Under the pieces are notes generated by a model. The model was not told the DNA's origin. It made no database searches and saw only the letters and a list, made by a program, of their open reading frames with translations. Positions 1-8,206 of a stretch of DNA of 45,010 nucleotides are shown here, one piece after another (the stretch's first letter is position 1; each line of letters starts with the position of its first letter). This DNA is from Candidatus Gastranaerophilales bacterium (GTDB lineage: Bacteria > Cyanobacteriota > Vampirovibrionia > Gastranaerophilales > Gastranaerophilaceae): the NCBI GenBank assembly GCA_017560095.1, contig JAFYOU010000010.1:1-45010 (forward strand). The letters run 5' to 3'. A program made the position numbers and the translations under genes.

Positions 1-83
1 AATTCTTTTATATCAGAATAAAATTGCTCTAAAGCTTCTTTTTCACCTTTTATTAATAAATTATTTTGAATTGTGTAATACAT
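1..83 (-). CDS. 5' end of a prophage gene, cut by window edge
   Basis: An ATG at 83-81 opens a frame that runs off the left edge, giving 27 codons that begin MYYTIQNNLLIKG. A strong Shine-Dalgarno (GGGGAG) lies nine bases upstream. The start sits 2 bp beyond the stop of the tail fibre gene, so it belongs to the same late operon. Genes just after a tail fibre are often fibre chaperones or further receptor-binding proteins, but nothing visible here identifies it. Confidence 0.6.
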   Translation of the reverse strand, partial: MYYTIQNNLLIKGEKEALEQFYSDIKE

Positions 84-85
84 GA

Positions 86-2059
86 TTAATTACTCCCCTT
101 AAATGGATAAAAACCAATTCCAAATGTATTCGTTGAGCCCGTACCCCAATATATAACATCACCCTTGCTTAATGGTACTGTTACACTTGCCCTATTATCA
201 CGGTTGCTATCGCCTGTTTTCATCACAATTTCAGTTTCTACACCATTTACGTACAAATGTGATATATTTCCTGTACTGTAATAAAAACAATCAACAAAAA
301 TACCATCAGCAGGCGCAGTAAATGGAGCGGATGAAGTAGGATGACTTGGAATAATTCCACGGCTATAATCAGGTATGCCCCAAGATATTATTTCTTCTTT
401 ATGTCCTCTATCAAGCTTATCTGCTAACCCTTCTAAAACTTCCCCAGCATCTAAAAGTTCAAGGTTTTGAACTCCGTTTGCCACTTTGAAGTAAAGTTGC
501 GCTGTTGATTGTTCAGCTATGATACCTGATTTTGCTACAATAGTTAAAGGTGTTCTAAAAGTTAAATTATCTTGATCTAAAACCCAATACTCATCATATA
601 TAACACCGCTAACTATATCAGCTTTGTTAATTACTTTTAAATCATAATTATTTACACCATTAACAATTTGAACTAAAGTATCGTAACATGTTTTATAAAT
701 TCCAGCGTTATTTTGTTGAACGCCCGCTTTTAACCAAGATACATTATTTGGTTTAAAATCGAAATACATTCCAGTAAATAATGGAATAGTATCGTTTTCA
801 GATGTTGTCACTTCAGCTACATTAGTAATCGCTTGGGTAACTTCTGTATTTCCTACACAATAATAAAGAAGTTTTAAACTTGAAGGTGGTTGAACTGTTG
901 TTGAGTTACCGTAGATTTGGTTAGATAATGAAGCGTCAAACGAAGCTTTACCTAGAGTATTGTTTGCCCCATCACCCCTTCTGTCTGTATAAGTAGAAGG
1001 CTTTATAAAAGCACCGCTATATTGCGAAGTATCCCTATAACCGCCAGATAATGTACCTGTAATATTAGGCAAGCCAGCTTCAACTATTTCATTAACTTTT
1101 GAAACATCATCAGTTAATTGTTGGAAATATTTGTTTCTTGGCAAAAATACTCGTTCATTTTCTTCATCAATTCCGTAGAAATCTGCTATGCCACAAATAT
1201 TATAAAATGCATCTACAATTGATTTATCAGCAATATTATAAAATTGATGTCCATTAGAATTAACAAACATTGTCAATGCGCTATCCGCCAAAGTTGTTTC
1301 AGTTGCAGTTGCATTATTTTTTTCTTCTAAACATTTACCGTAAAAATCAGGGTATAAAGCTCCGCTAACATAAGTCCCCTGTAAAGCCCAACCTTTTGTT
1401 TTACTTCCCTCTAAAATATGATCAGAAATTTTAGTATCAAAAAGATTAAACTTATACATGCCATTTAATCTAAATTCGTCATAGAAAATTGCAATATCAT
1501 TTGAAATTTCTTCAGCATGTTTAAGATATTTTTGAGCATTTTGTGCAGCAACTTGAGCTGAAAAGCTTTGCGATTTCGCTTCTTTGGCATCTAAGCTTGT
1601 GCTAACATGTGCATCATTAATTAATTTAATAAGTTCTTCAGGAGTATTATTTGAGCACTCTTCAACCTTGACACAAAGACTTAATTTTCTTTTTAAAATC
1701 TGTATTAATCTTGTTAAGTAATCAAAAGAATACTCTAATGTCCCCAAATTCAAAAGAGAACTATTATTGTATTGGGTTTCTTGAGAAACTGGAATATCAA
1801 GCTCTAAAGAAAGCTTTTGACCTTCAGATAAAATACTATAATTAGAATCTTCTAAAGGAAAAGTGATGTAACCACCATTAGGGTTTTGCTCACCTTCAAG
1901 CGAATAATCTATTTCATGCTCCAATAAATATTTTGCACCGTCAGAATCAAAAAGATAAACTTTTAGTTGAGAGGCATTATCAATATAAAAATCAAAATCA
2001 AAAACTGTAGAAGACCCATTACCCTGGTAATTATTAACAGGAAATATATCATATATCAA
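86..2059 (-). CDS. Phage tail fibre / receptor-binding protein, T7 gp17-type N-terminus
   Basis: A 657-residue protein. Residues 1 to about 130 resemble the virion-attachment domain of T7-like tail fibres (GNGSSTVFDFDFYI near the start). About 140-195 is rich in Ala, Gln and Glu and probably forms a coiled coil. A middle module (about 205-310) with GWALQGTYVSGALYPDFYG and ERVFLPRN resembles modules I associate with gut-phage fibres. The Gly/Ser/Thr-rich C-terminus ends in a beta-type domain likely to contact the host. The start is TTG at 2059, chosen for the AAAGGAG upstream; it shares TTGA with the stop of the preceding gene. No C-type lectin variable repeat or reverse transcriptase was seen, so there is no support in the window for diversity generation. 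Family assignment is from pattern; receptor unknown. Confidence 0.75.
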   Translation of the reverse strand: MIYDIFPVNNYQGNGSSTVFDFDFYIDNASQLKVYLFDSDGAKYLLEHEIDYSLEGEQNPNGGYITFPLEDSNYSILSEGQKLSLELDIPVSQETQYNNSSLLNLGTLEYSFDYLTRLIQILKRKLSLCVKVEECSNNTPEELIKLINDAHVSTSLDAKEAKSQSFSAQVAAQNAQKYLKHAEEISNDIAIFYDEFRLNGMYKFNLFDTKISDHILEGSKTKGWALQGTYVSGALYPDFYGKCLEEKNNATATETTLADSALTMFVNSNGHQFYNIADKSIVDAFYNICGIADFYGIDEENERVFLPRNKYFQQLTDDVSKVNEIVEAGLPNITGTLSGGYRDTSQYSGAFIKPSTYTDRRGDGANNTLGKASFDASLSNQIYGNSTTVQPPSSLKLLYYCVGNTEVTQAITNVAEVTTSENDTIPLFTGMYFDFKPNNVSWLKAGVQQNNAGIYKTCYDTLVQIVNGVNNYDLKVINKADIVSGVIYDEYWVLDQDNLTFRTPLTIVAKSGIIAEQSTAQLYFKVANGVQNLELLDAGEVLEGLADKLDRGHKEEIISWGIPDYSRGIIPSHPTSSAPFTAPADGIFVDCFYYSTGNISHLYVNGVETEIVMKTGDSNRDNRASVTVPLSKGDVIYWGTGSTNTFGIGFYPFKGSN

Positions 2060-2508
2060 AGTATTTTTTCTCCTTTGTTAAAATAAAATAATTTATAATC
2101 AGGCGTATCTAAATCAATAGTTAAAAAACCAGATTTTTTTAGCCAACTTAAAGATGAAAAATTGGATTTAAAAATGAAATTATATAGAAAATCAAATCGT
2201 TGTTTAAAATAAGAAATTTTATTTAAAACATATTTATAAAGGGAAATTTTATATTTATCAATTTCATTTGTTGCTAAAAACCATATTCTTGCAATTTTAT
2301 TTTTAACTTTATAAGCTCCACCTAAAGCAAGAGGTTTGTTGTCATCAGTGAATAAAAAATATGTAAAATTATTTTTCTCCAAGCAGATATTTAAAAAATC
2401 GTCAAGCGAATAGCTCTTAAAAAACTCGTTCATTTCGAGTTTATCCTGATAACGCAAATTTTTTAAAAATTCAATAAGAGCCTTTTTTGTTATTTTTGCT
2501 TCAATCAT
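2056..2508 (-). CDS. T7 gp13-like GNAT-fold phage protein
   Basis: A 150-residue protein resembling the acetyltransferase-fold proteins at the gp13 position of T7-like phages. Visible GNAT-like features are a strand pair ending in PLALGGAYKVKNKIARIWFLA (about 55-75), a central helix, and a late LSWLKKSGF segment (about 119-127) like the terminal 'N/S..LxxxGF' of GNATs. T7 gp13 is needed for virion morphogenesis; whether any acetyltransferase activity exists is unknown. ATG overlaps the stop of the nozzle gene (ATGA), and its own stop overlaps the fibre start (TTGA), so the three are translationally coupled. The classical acetyl-CoA loop is not obvious. Confidence 0.55.
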   Translation of the reverse strand: MIEAKITKKALIEFLKNLRYQDKLEMNEFFKSYSLDDFLNICLEKNNFTYFLFTDDNKPLALGGAYKVKNKIARIWFLATNEIDKYKISLYKYVLNKISYFKQRFDFLYNFIFKSNFSSLSWLKKSGFLTIDLDTPDYKLFYFNKGEKIL

Positions 2509-4565
2509 ATTGCTTCAACCTCTTGAATGGAAATTGTTGTGCTGACAGCCAAAATATTAATAGGCAAAGGGAATTTTTGAATTATAGTCACATTTTCCTC
2601 TTTGGAGGGCGTTGAAAAAGGACAAAATTCAACATTTTTAGAGAATAATTTCAAAGGATTATTAATGCTTTCATGGCTTCTTGGATTTTGCGAAATTGTA
2701 CCATTATCATTTTTAATAAAAAAATCTTCTCTTGAATTCAGAATTTTAACTTCAATTTTATTAATTAATTTATTTGTCCCAAGAGTATTTTGAGTCTCTA
2801 AATTTAAAGTCTGAAAAATAAATTCATAAGGCAATCCAATAACAATATTTTTTGCCTTATAAGGTAATTTAACTGCACCATTTTCATCAACCAAGAGTTC
2901 CTCAACAACTCCATAATCCAATAAAGCGCAAACTTTTTTATTTTTCAAATGTTCTAAATTTGAAACCTCTTCAACAAAATCATCAAACTCAATTTTAAGT
3001 GCAGAATCCAAGAAAAAAGAGTCATTCATTGTATTGTTAATTCTGCTTTTAAAACGCTCTATATATCTAACTTCTTTATTATCTATAATTCTTTTTACAA
3101 CAAAATACGCAATATCCTCATTATTTTCTCTAACTGTTGTAACGCTTTCAAAAAATCCGTCAGTCGTATGGGTATGCCATGCGCTTATTTTTTGCTTTGG
3201 ATTATATGTAAGAGCATTTATACTGCCATCATTCATAACACACCACAAAATCCTGTAAGGTTCTTTAGCATAAGCCATATCAACAATTTGCTTGCCTTCA
3301 AACAAATGATTACAAAGCAAAGTTAATTCTTCGCCATCATATGAATCAGATAAATAACTATAGCCCAAATCCCTAACAATATTTCCGCCACCTTGAACAA
3401 ATAAAACCATTGAACCAGAAATTACGGGTTTAATTTTTGATGAACCATAACAAGACTGCATCTTAGAAACAGGTGAAGGATTAGCACAAAAAACACCATC
3501 TGAACCATTAATAGCCCATTCCGCATTAGTTGTCATTACAATTAAATCATCAAAAGGGATTAAATGCTGAATAACATTTGCTACATTATCATGCACCGAC
3601 ATTGTTATTGAATCAGTAGGATTTAAAGGGCGAGAAATATTAAAATTATTATTTGAGCCACTCTGCGTAGCCCAAAAAGTTTGCGGAGAAACATTTGACG
3701 CGGCAAATATCTTCCTTTGCTGATAATAACAAACACAAGAAGGGTTTTCTTTCTCAAAAGGATTTATGTACACCGGTGCACAACTAGTTAAATCTGGTTC
3801 AATATTATTATCTTTAAAGGTGGTGGTATTTGAAGTTCCAACATAACCATATATGCCATTGACTGCTCTATAAATATTGTATTCAACAGCATTTTCAACT
3901 TCTGTCCATGTTAAAGTTATATATTCAGCAGTCGTCCAATATGCTTCTAAATGCCCAACAACATTAACAGGGTTACTTCTAAAGCTCTCTTCATTTGTAT
4001 TAATATCAACCGAACATACAACATAAGAGTATGTTGTAGTATTAGAAGAAGTTGATCCAGTATAAGTAGCCTTTAAATCCGCAGGCGGTTTAATTGATGA
4101 TTCAAACAATATTTCATTTAAAGTCCAATCATTATGAGATAACCTTGATAAATCCATAGGCTTATAATTTTTATGCACAAAAGTAATTACATCTGCTTGC
4201 TGTATGTAATCAATCTCAAATAAGTCATCTTCCAGATAAGGAGTTTTGAGCTCATAAATTTCATTTAAATCATTCAATATATACCCACCATTTTTTATAA
4301 ATCTGAGATACTGATGACCAAACTCTAATACATAATTTTCCAAAGAATCAAAAACAAATGGTATTAAACGAACCTTTTTATCATTATATTTTGCACTACC
4401 TAAATATTCCAAGCCTGAACGATTAACTACGCATCCTTCTTGCATTACAATTCCATTTTGTAGATTTTTCAACCCAAGAGAATATTGTTCTAAATCCACT
4501 CTTCCTTGCAAAGCCGGTGATAAAATTCCCTTAGAAAAAGAATTTTGCGAAACTCTTACACTCAT
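2505..4565 (-). CDS. Podovirus tail nozzle protein (T7 gp12 / tail tubular B-like)
   Basis: A 686-residue protein. The N-terminus (SQNSFSKGILSPALQGRVDLEQY, then GCVVNRSGLEYLG and a strand-rich stretch ending YVLEFGHQYLRFIKNGG) is typical of the nozzle proteins of short-tailed phages. These form the hexameric distal tail through which DNA leaves. About 165-255 looks like a fibronectin-type insert (EYITLTWTEVENAVEYNIYR). The rest is beta-rich, with tryptophans around ILWCVMNDGSINALTYNP as in beta-propeller nozzle domains. AAGGAG precedes the ATG. The gene lies between the adaptor and gp13-like genes, the expected order. Family call is firm; domain limits are approximate. Confidence 0.85.
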   Translation of the reverse strand: MSVRVSQNSFSKGILSPALQGRVDLEQYSLGLKNLQNGIVMQEGCVVNRSGLEYLGSAKYNDKKVRLIPFVFDSLENYVLEFGHQYLRFIKNGGYILNDLNEIYELKTPYLEDDLFEIDYIQQADVITFVHKNYKPMDLSRLSHNDWTLNEILFESSIKPPADLKATYTGSTSSNTTTYSYVVCSVDINTNEESFRSNPVNVVGHLEAYWTTAEYITLTWTEVENAVEYNIYRAVNGIYGYVGTSNTTTFKDNNIEPDLTSCAPVYINPFEKENPSCVCYYQQRKIFAASNVSPQTFWATQSGSNNNFNISRPLNPTDSITMSVHDNVANVIQHLIPFDDLIVMTTNAEWAINGSDGVFCANPSPVSKMQSCYGSSKIKPVISGSMVLFVQGGGNIVRDLGYSYLSDSYDGEELTLLCNHLFEGKQIVDMAYAKEPYRILWCVMNDGSINALTYNPKQKISAWHTHTTDGFFESVTTVRENNEDIAYFVVKRIIDNKEVRYIERFKSRINNTMNDSFFLDSALKIEFDDFVEEVSNLEHLKNKKVCALLDYGVVEELLVDENGAVKLPYKAKNIVIGLPYEFIFQTLNLETQNTLGTNKLINKIEVKILNSREDFFIKNDNGTISQNPRSHESINNPLKLFSKNVEFCPFSTPSKEENVTIIQKFPLPINILAVSTTISIQEVEAI

Positions 4566-4568
4566 TAA

Positions 4569-5162
4569 TTAACTCCTTGAATCCAAATATGTATTATCGT
4601 CGTATAAATTCTCACCAGATTCATAAGCATTCAAGACTTTTGCATGGCTGACTATTTTCACATACTTATCCCAAGCCAATTCACCTTTTTGTATACTTCC
4701 AACGATTACATTTGAAGTTAAAGATGCTAAATAATGAGCTAAAGCCATGGCAAATTCACAAGAAAAATAAACTTCTTTTTCAACTCGTTTCGTATATCTC
4801 AAGACTGCATCATCAACATCTGTTAAAATAACTGTTTGGCCTGTTTCTAGTGCGGAAACTGAAAACTTTTGCTGAACAAAAGAATCTTTTTGGAAAACAT
4901 CCCTAGCGCAAACACAATCATTAGGATAATCATAACAATATTTATATTTAATAAATTGTGGCGGTTTTTCACACAATGTTAATACTTTAAAAGTAGAGGC
5001 AAAATTCCAATCATGATCCTTTAAAACATAATCTCTTGCGAGTTCGTAATAATTATTTAACAAAATTGCCCTACTATCGGTAGAATTTGGATTTTCCAAA
5101 GGCATTGAAACTCCAAGAATATTAAGAGTTATATTAAAAATCTGCGCTTTTGAAAGTGTCAT
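4569..5162 (-). CDS. Head-tail adaptor (T7 gp11 / tail tubular A-like)
   Basis: A 197-residue protein. The N-terminal helix pair (KAQIFNITLNILGV ... SRAILLNNYYELARDYVLKDHDWNFA) is a hallmark of gp11-like adaptors, including the W-N-F-A stretch at about 51-54. These proteins form the dodecameric ring between portal and nozzle. A middle beta section (YKYCYDYPNDCVCARDVF) and a final helical section (CEFAMALAHYLASLTSNVIVG) follow the family pattern. A GGGGAGGAAAGG Shine-Dalgarno precedes the ATG, which abuts the stop of the internal virion protein. Order and length agree with the role. Confidence 0.8.
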   Translation of the reverse strand: MTLSKAQIFNITLNILGVSMPLENPNSTDSRAILLNNYYELARDYVLKDHDWNFASTFKVLTLCEKPPQFIKYKYCYDYPNDCVCARDVFQKDSFVQQKFSVSALETGQTVILTDVDDAVLRYTKRVEKEVYFSCEFAMALAHYLASLTSNVIVGSIQKGELAWDKYVKIVSHAKVLNAYESGENLYDDNTYLDSRS

Positions 5163-5699
5163 TTACCTTTCCTCCCCATTTTTATACCAATCAGCAGCAA
5201 CTCGATTAAATTTACCTAAAGCATTAAGCGAATAATCAAATATAGACTGATTGTATTGATTTTTATAAATTTGAGCTTGGTTTAAATAACTATTTGCTTG
5301 ATTAAAGTAATTATTAGCTTGCAAATCATACTGACTTTTTGCAGTTTGAGAATTAGTATCATAAAAATTAAGCACATCTTGATATGCAATTTTATTGGTA
5401 TATGAGGACATATCTAAATTTGACGCAGAATTTTTTGCTTGCAATCTACTTATTTCTTGCAAACCGGAAATTTTTTCACGCCTCGCTTTTTCTATACCTA
5501 ATTGCTTTTGCCTTAATGCTTCATTTTGCGCAATTTTCGCATTGTTTAGCGCAACTTGCATGCGGTATTCATTGTTATCTTTATTTGTTTTGTAATCAGA
5601 TACCGTTGAAACCACCGAACCAAGTACTCCAACTCCTTTAAATATTCCGCCAAGCAAACTAGAAGATGCATTAGAAACAATTGCACCTGGTGTACACAT
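5163..5699 (-). CDS. Internal virion / ejection protein (T7 gp14-like)
   Basis: A 178-residue protein. The start MCTPGAIVSNASSSLLGG, the Ala/Gly-rich hydrophobic stretch (about 10-32) and the long Gln/Asn/Ala-rich helical body (about 40-150, with NNAKIAQNEALRQKQLGIEKA) resemble gp14-type ejection proteins. In T7 these enter the outer membrane as part of the DNA-delivery channel. A second helical half repeats Y-x-x-Q-A-N-x-Y (about 122-150), suggesting coiled coil. GAAAGGAG precedes the ATG. It is the first gene after the strong terminator that follows the cement gene. Ejection proteins diverge fast, so the call leans on position and composition. Confidence 0.65.
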   Translation of the reverse strand: MCTPGAIVSNASSSLLGGIFKGVGVLGSVVSTVSDYKTNKDNNEYRMQVALNNAKIAQNEALRQKQLGIEKARREKISGLQEISRLQAKNSASNLDMSSYTNKIAYQDVLNFYDTNSQTAKSQYDLQANNYFNQANSYLNQAQIYKNQYNQSIFDYSLNALGKFNRVAADWYKNGEER

Positions 5700-5717
5700 T
5701 TAATACTCCTTTCATTT

Positions 5718-5744
5718 AAAAAAAGTGGGTAGATAACTACCCAC
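5718..5744 (-). terminator. Strong intrinsic terminator after the capsid genes
   Basis: On the minus strand GTGGGTAG and CTACCCAC (5737-5744 and 5725-5732) form a perfect 8-bp stem with a 4-base loop, followed by a run of seven T. It lies between the cement gene and the gp14-like gene. It would end many transcripts after the capsid genes and so raise capsid output relative to tail proteins. Confidence 0.85.
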
Positions 5745-5770
5745 AAAAAGATAGAAAAAGAAATAGAGGT

Positions 5771-6160
5771 TTAAATCTCGTTAATTGATAAACCGTTACC
5801 AGCAACCACTCCAGAAGTTATTTTTCCTGTCTCTTCAACTCCATCAATTGTAAATTTTAAACGCATATAACCCTTGTTTCCTTTGGGCAAAAACGAAAAA
5901 GGGAAAGTTGAGCCCGCTTTTAATTCTGATAAAGACAAAGAAGATTCAGCCAAAACAATAGCCTCACTAAAATCAGAACTTTCAGAAGTTTCAAAGGCAA
6001 CTTTTAAATTAGTTAAGCCTGAAAAATCTTCAACCGCTTGAACAACAACAGGTGCAAAAGAAACATCATTTTTACCAAAATTAATTATATTTTGAGAATA
6101 AATAGTGCCTGAAGTAATTTCTTGATTTTCGCAAAATAAATTTTGTGTATCTAATAACAT
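5771..6160 (-). CDS. Bbp16-family capsid cement protein
   Basis: A 129-residue protein following the layout of the Bordetella phage BPP-1 cement protein Bbp16: an N-terminal LLDTQNLFCENQEIT, a central strand (LKVAFETSESSDFSEAIVL), and a C-terminal YMRLKFTIDGVEETGKITSGVVAG. Cement proteins bind the outside of the capsid and stabilise it. A GTTAGGAGGGTAAC Shine-Dalgarno precedes the ATG. The gene follows the major capsid gene by 13 bp and is followed by a strong terminator. Recognition is from remembered family pattern, not a search. Confidence 0.75.
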   Translation of the reverse strand: MLLDTQNLFCENQEITSGTIYSQNIINFGKNDVSFAPVVVQAVEDFSGLTNLKVAFETSESSDFSEAIVLAESSLSLSELKAGSTFPFSFLPKGNKGYMRLKFTIDGVEETGKITSGVVAGNGLSINEI

Positions 6161-6173
6161 GTTACCCTCCTAA

Positions 6174-7169
6174 CTAAACAACAGCTTTTTCATCATTTTT
6201 AATTTGATCTGCACACTTAATCGGAATACCAAGGAAAGAAACCAGTGGTTTTCCTGCAAAATCTTCAACAGCAAGTTTAACATTTGTTTTATTCATTGCC
6301 TGAAAATGAAGATAAGTTTGAATAGTGTCATTGCAATAAATTATTGTATTACCGGTTTTAGCAAAACGATTTACACGATGATAAGCCTGTACCATTAATT
6401 TTATTAAATCTGGAGCATCATCACTTTCAAGCGCATCAACATCGATATTTGCGATTCTGCATGTCGAGCGAAAATCGCGAACTGTCATGCCAATATCCCA
6501 CTTAAAATGATCTCTATAAACTTCATACATATTTCCATTAGTGTCAGTTGCAGTCTGCGCACCTTTATCAGTATGAACAAGACCGGCTTGAGAACCTTTT
6601 GGATACAAAAGATGAGTATGCAAATCACCCCAGGTAATAAACCAAATTGAAGTATTATTTTTGCCAGTTCCGCCAGCATCTAAAACTCTATAACCAATTG
6701 AACTTTTATCATCAGAAATTTTATTATATCTTTGAGCTAAACCGTCAAACCCAGCAGGATTAGTTGCTTTTGAACCATAAAAAATATTTTCTTGAACAGT
6801 ATTATTCATAGATTCCAAAAAAGCCTGTGCTTCATTCATTCTAAATTGCTGAGTATCACCTTCTAGATCTGCTAAAGACTTATCTACTTGCGAATAAACT
6901 TCAAGCATACCTGTTGTATCTGTAATTTGAGTGTATTCACCCTTAGAACAATTTACACCTTGATAAAATTTTCTAAATTCAACTTCAGGTAAACCATTTC
7001 GAACAGTAGTTTTATGAGTTGAGCCTTCATTACACTCCCTAACAACCGCATCTTCGATAATTACATTAGATTGCGCAAGTAAATCAACAATAGCACTTGC
7101 CGCACGACCGTTTTCTGTTTGAGCTAATTTATCTTTTAAAGTAATGTATGTATTTCCTACAATAGCCAT
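6174..7169 (-). CDS. Phage major capsid protein
   Basis: A 331-residue protein of the type found beside Bbp16-like cement proteins in podovirus-type phages. It starts MAIVGNTYITLKDKLAQ, has an acidic central region (about 85-120, KSLADLEGDTQQFRMNEAQAFLESM), a GFDGLAQRYN segment (about 140-148) and a C-terminal GKPLVSFLGIPIKCAD. This order fits HK97-fold capsid proteins: N-arm, E-loop region, backbone helix, A domain. AAAAGGAGGAAAAATG is the best Shine-Dalgarno in the region, consistent with very high expression. It lies between scaffold and cement genes. The fold is inferred. Confidence 0.8.
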   Translation of the reverse strand: MAIVGNTYITLKDKLAQTENGRAASAIVDLLAQSNVIIEDAVVRECNEGSTHKTTVRNGLPEVEFRKFYQGVNCSKGEYTQITDTTGMLEVYSQVDKSLADLEGDTQQFRMNEAQAFLESMNNTVQENIFYGSKATNPAGFDGLAQRYNKISDDKSSIGYRVLDAGGTGKNNTSIWFITWGDLHTHLLYPKGSQAGLVHTDKGAQTATDTNGNMYEVYRDHFKWDIGMTVRDFRSTCRIANIDVDALESDDAPDLIKLMVQAYHRVNRFAKTGNTIIYCNDTIQTYLHFQAMNKTNVKLAVEDFAGKPLVSFLGIPIKCADQIKNDEKAVV

Positions 7170-7180
7170 TTTTCCTCCTT

Positions 7181-7735
7181 TTAATTGCTAGTACCATACA
7201 AAATTTGAGCCGGAGTTAATTCTTCAATACTAGGTGTTCCACAGTGGGATAAATTGTCCTCTTGTGATAAAACGCCAATTTTATGAAACATTTTAATCAT
7301 TTCGGGATGATAAACAAGACCCGTTTTTTCTAAAATTTCTTTTAATTTAGGCGTTGCAAAATCACTGTACGCACCATTTGCCAATTCCATAAACTTTCTT
7401 ATTTGAATAGAATTAACTTTTGGAAGCTCGTTATCTTCACTGAAAAGCTTGTTGTAATTTAAAATATTTTCTACTTGTTTTTGTTCTTCATCTTTTTCAT
7501 ATTGAGCTTTTTGCTTTTGGGACATCTCAAGTGCAAGCTCCATTAAAAGTTCAACTGATTCTTGAGAAAGATTTAGTTTTTCAGCCAAGGGAGTCAGTTT
7601 ATTCATTAATTCATCATCCCAGCCGAATTCATCAATTGATGAAAATTTTGAGTAATCATATTTTTCCGGTTTTCCAAAAAAAATAGCTTCTGATTTATCT
7701 GTCAATTTTATATTTGTATTTAAATTTTGTTGCAT
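7181..7735 (-). CDS. Probable phage scaffolding protein
   Basis: A 184-residue, Glu/Lys/Gln-rich, largely helical protein directly before the capsid gene. About 55-98 (NLSQESVELLMELALEMSQKQ onward, then KDEEQKQVENIL) should form a coiled coil. The C-terminal half contains FMELANGAYSDFATPKLKEIL and FHKIGVLSQEDNL. Scaffolds guide procapsid assembly and then leave or are degraded. Position, size and charge fit that role; the sequence alone would not prove it. ATG is preceded by GAAAGG. The divergent moron gene starts 48 bp away. Confidence 0.6.
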   Translation of the reverse strand: MQQNLNTNIKLTDKSEAIFFGKPEKYDYSKFSSIDEFGWDDELMNKLTPLAEKLNLSQESVELLMELALEMSQKQKAQYEKDEEQKQVENILNYNKLFSEDNELPKVNSIQIRKFMELANGAYSDFATPKLKEILEKTGLVYHPEMIKMFHKIGVLSQEDNLSHCGTPSIEELTPAQILYGTSN

Positions 7736-7751
7736 ATTTAACCTTTCTATG

Positions 7752-7760
7752 TGTTATAAT
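7752..7760 (+). promoter_or_regulatory. Extended -10 promoter for the moron gene
   Basis: TGTTATAAT (TGn plus a perfect TATAAT at 7755-7760) lies 23 bp before the ATG of the plus-strand gene, with AAGGGGAG between them. No clear -35 is visible, as is common for extended -10 promoters. It lets this gene be read from the prophage independently of the late operon. Confidence 0.6.
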
Positions 7761-7783
7761 TAATTCAAGGGGAGATTTTAAGT

Positions 7784-8206
7784 ATGAAAAAAAGTTTTTT
7801 AATCATGATAAGCGCATTATTATTTGTACTTTCAATATATAGTGCATATGCACAAAGCAATTTTTCTCAAGCAATTAAAACTTGCGAAAACTATAGCAAA
7901 AATGGCTCAATAAAACATAATGGGGAAATTTTTAACCTACAAATTACACTAACTAAAGCAAAAAATGACAAATGCATTTACAGAGAAAAAATCCATCAAG
8001 ACAAAAAGCACCAGACACTCACCTGTGAATTCAAACAAATTCAACAAGATTTTATATCTGATTCAATGAGCAGATTCAACAAAATATTCGAAAAAGAGAT
8101 TGCAAAAAATGATATTTTTGAAGCAAAACTAACAACAAACGCAGAAGTTTTTCAAAAATACCTTGTTGATCCACAATACTGCAAAATAACATATTCTAAA
8201 AAGTAA
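7784..8206 (+). CDS. Secreted prophage cargo (moron) protein, function unknown
   Basis: A 140-residue protein, the only plus-strand gene in the virion module. Residues 1-24 are a signal peptide: MKKS, a hydrophobic core (FLIMISALLFVLSIY) and likely cleavage after AYA. The mature part has four cysteines (TCENYSK, KCIYREK, LTCEFKQ, QYCKITY) that could form two disulfides, and a basic, Lys-rich surface. It has its own promoter and Shine-Dalgarno and overlaps the 3' end of the convergent unknown gene by 11 bp. This is typical of a moron expressed in the lysogen, for example to alter the envelope or exclude other phages. No family is recognised. Confidence 0.7.
   Translation: MKKSFLIMISALLFVLSIYSAYAQSNFSQAIKTCENYSKNGSIKHNGEIFNLQITLTKAKNDKCIYREKIHQDKKHQTLTCEFKQIQQDFISDSMSRFNKIFEKEIAKNDIFEAKLTTNAEVFQKYLVDPQYCKITYSKK

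Noticed and set aside
86-2059. Possible target of a diversity-generating retroelement, because BPP-1 is the type phage for these
   Set aside because: No reverse transcriptase, template repeat or C-type lectin variable end is visible in the window; the fibre ends in a different beta-type domain. Sequence left of position 1 could still hold one.
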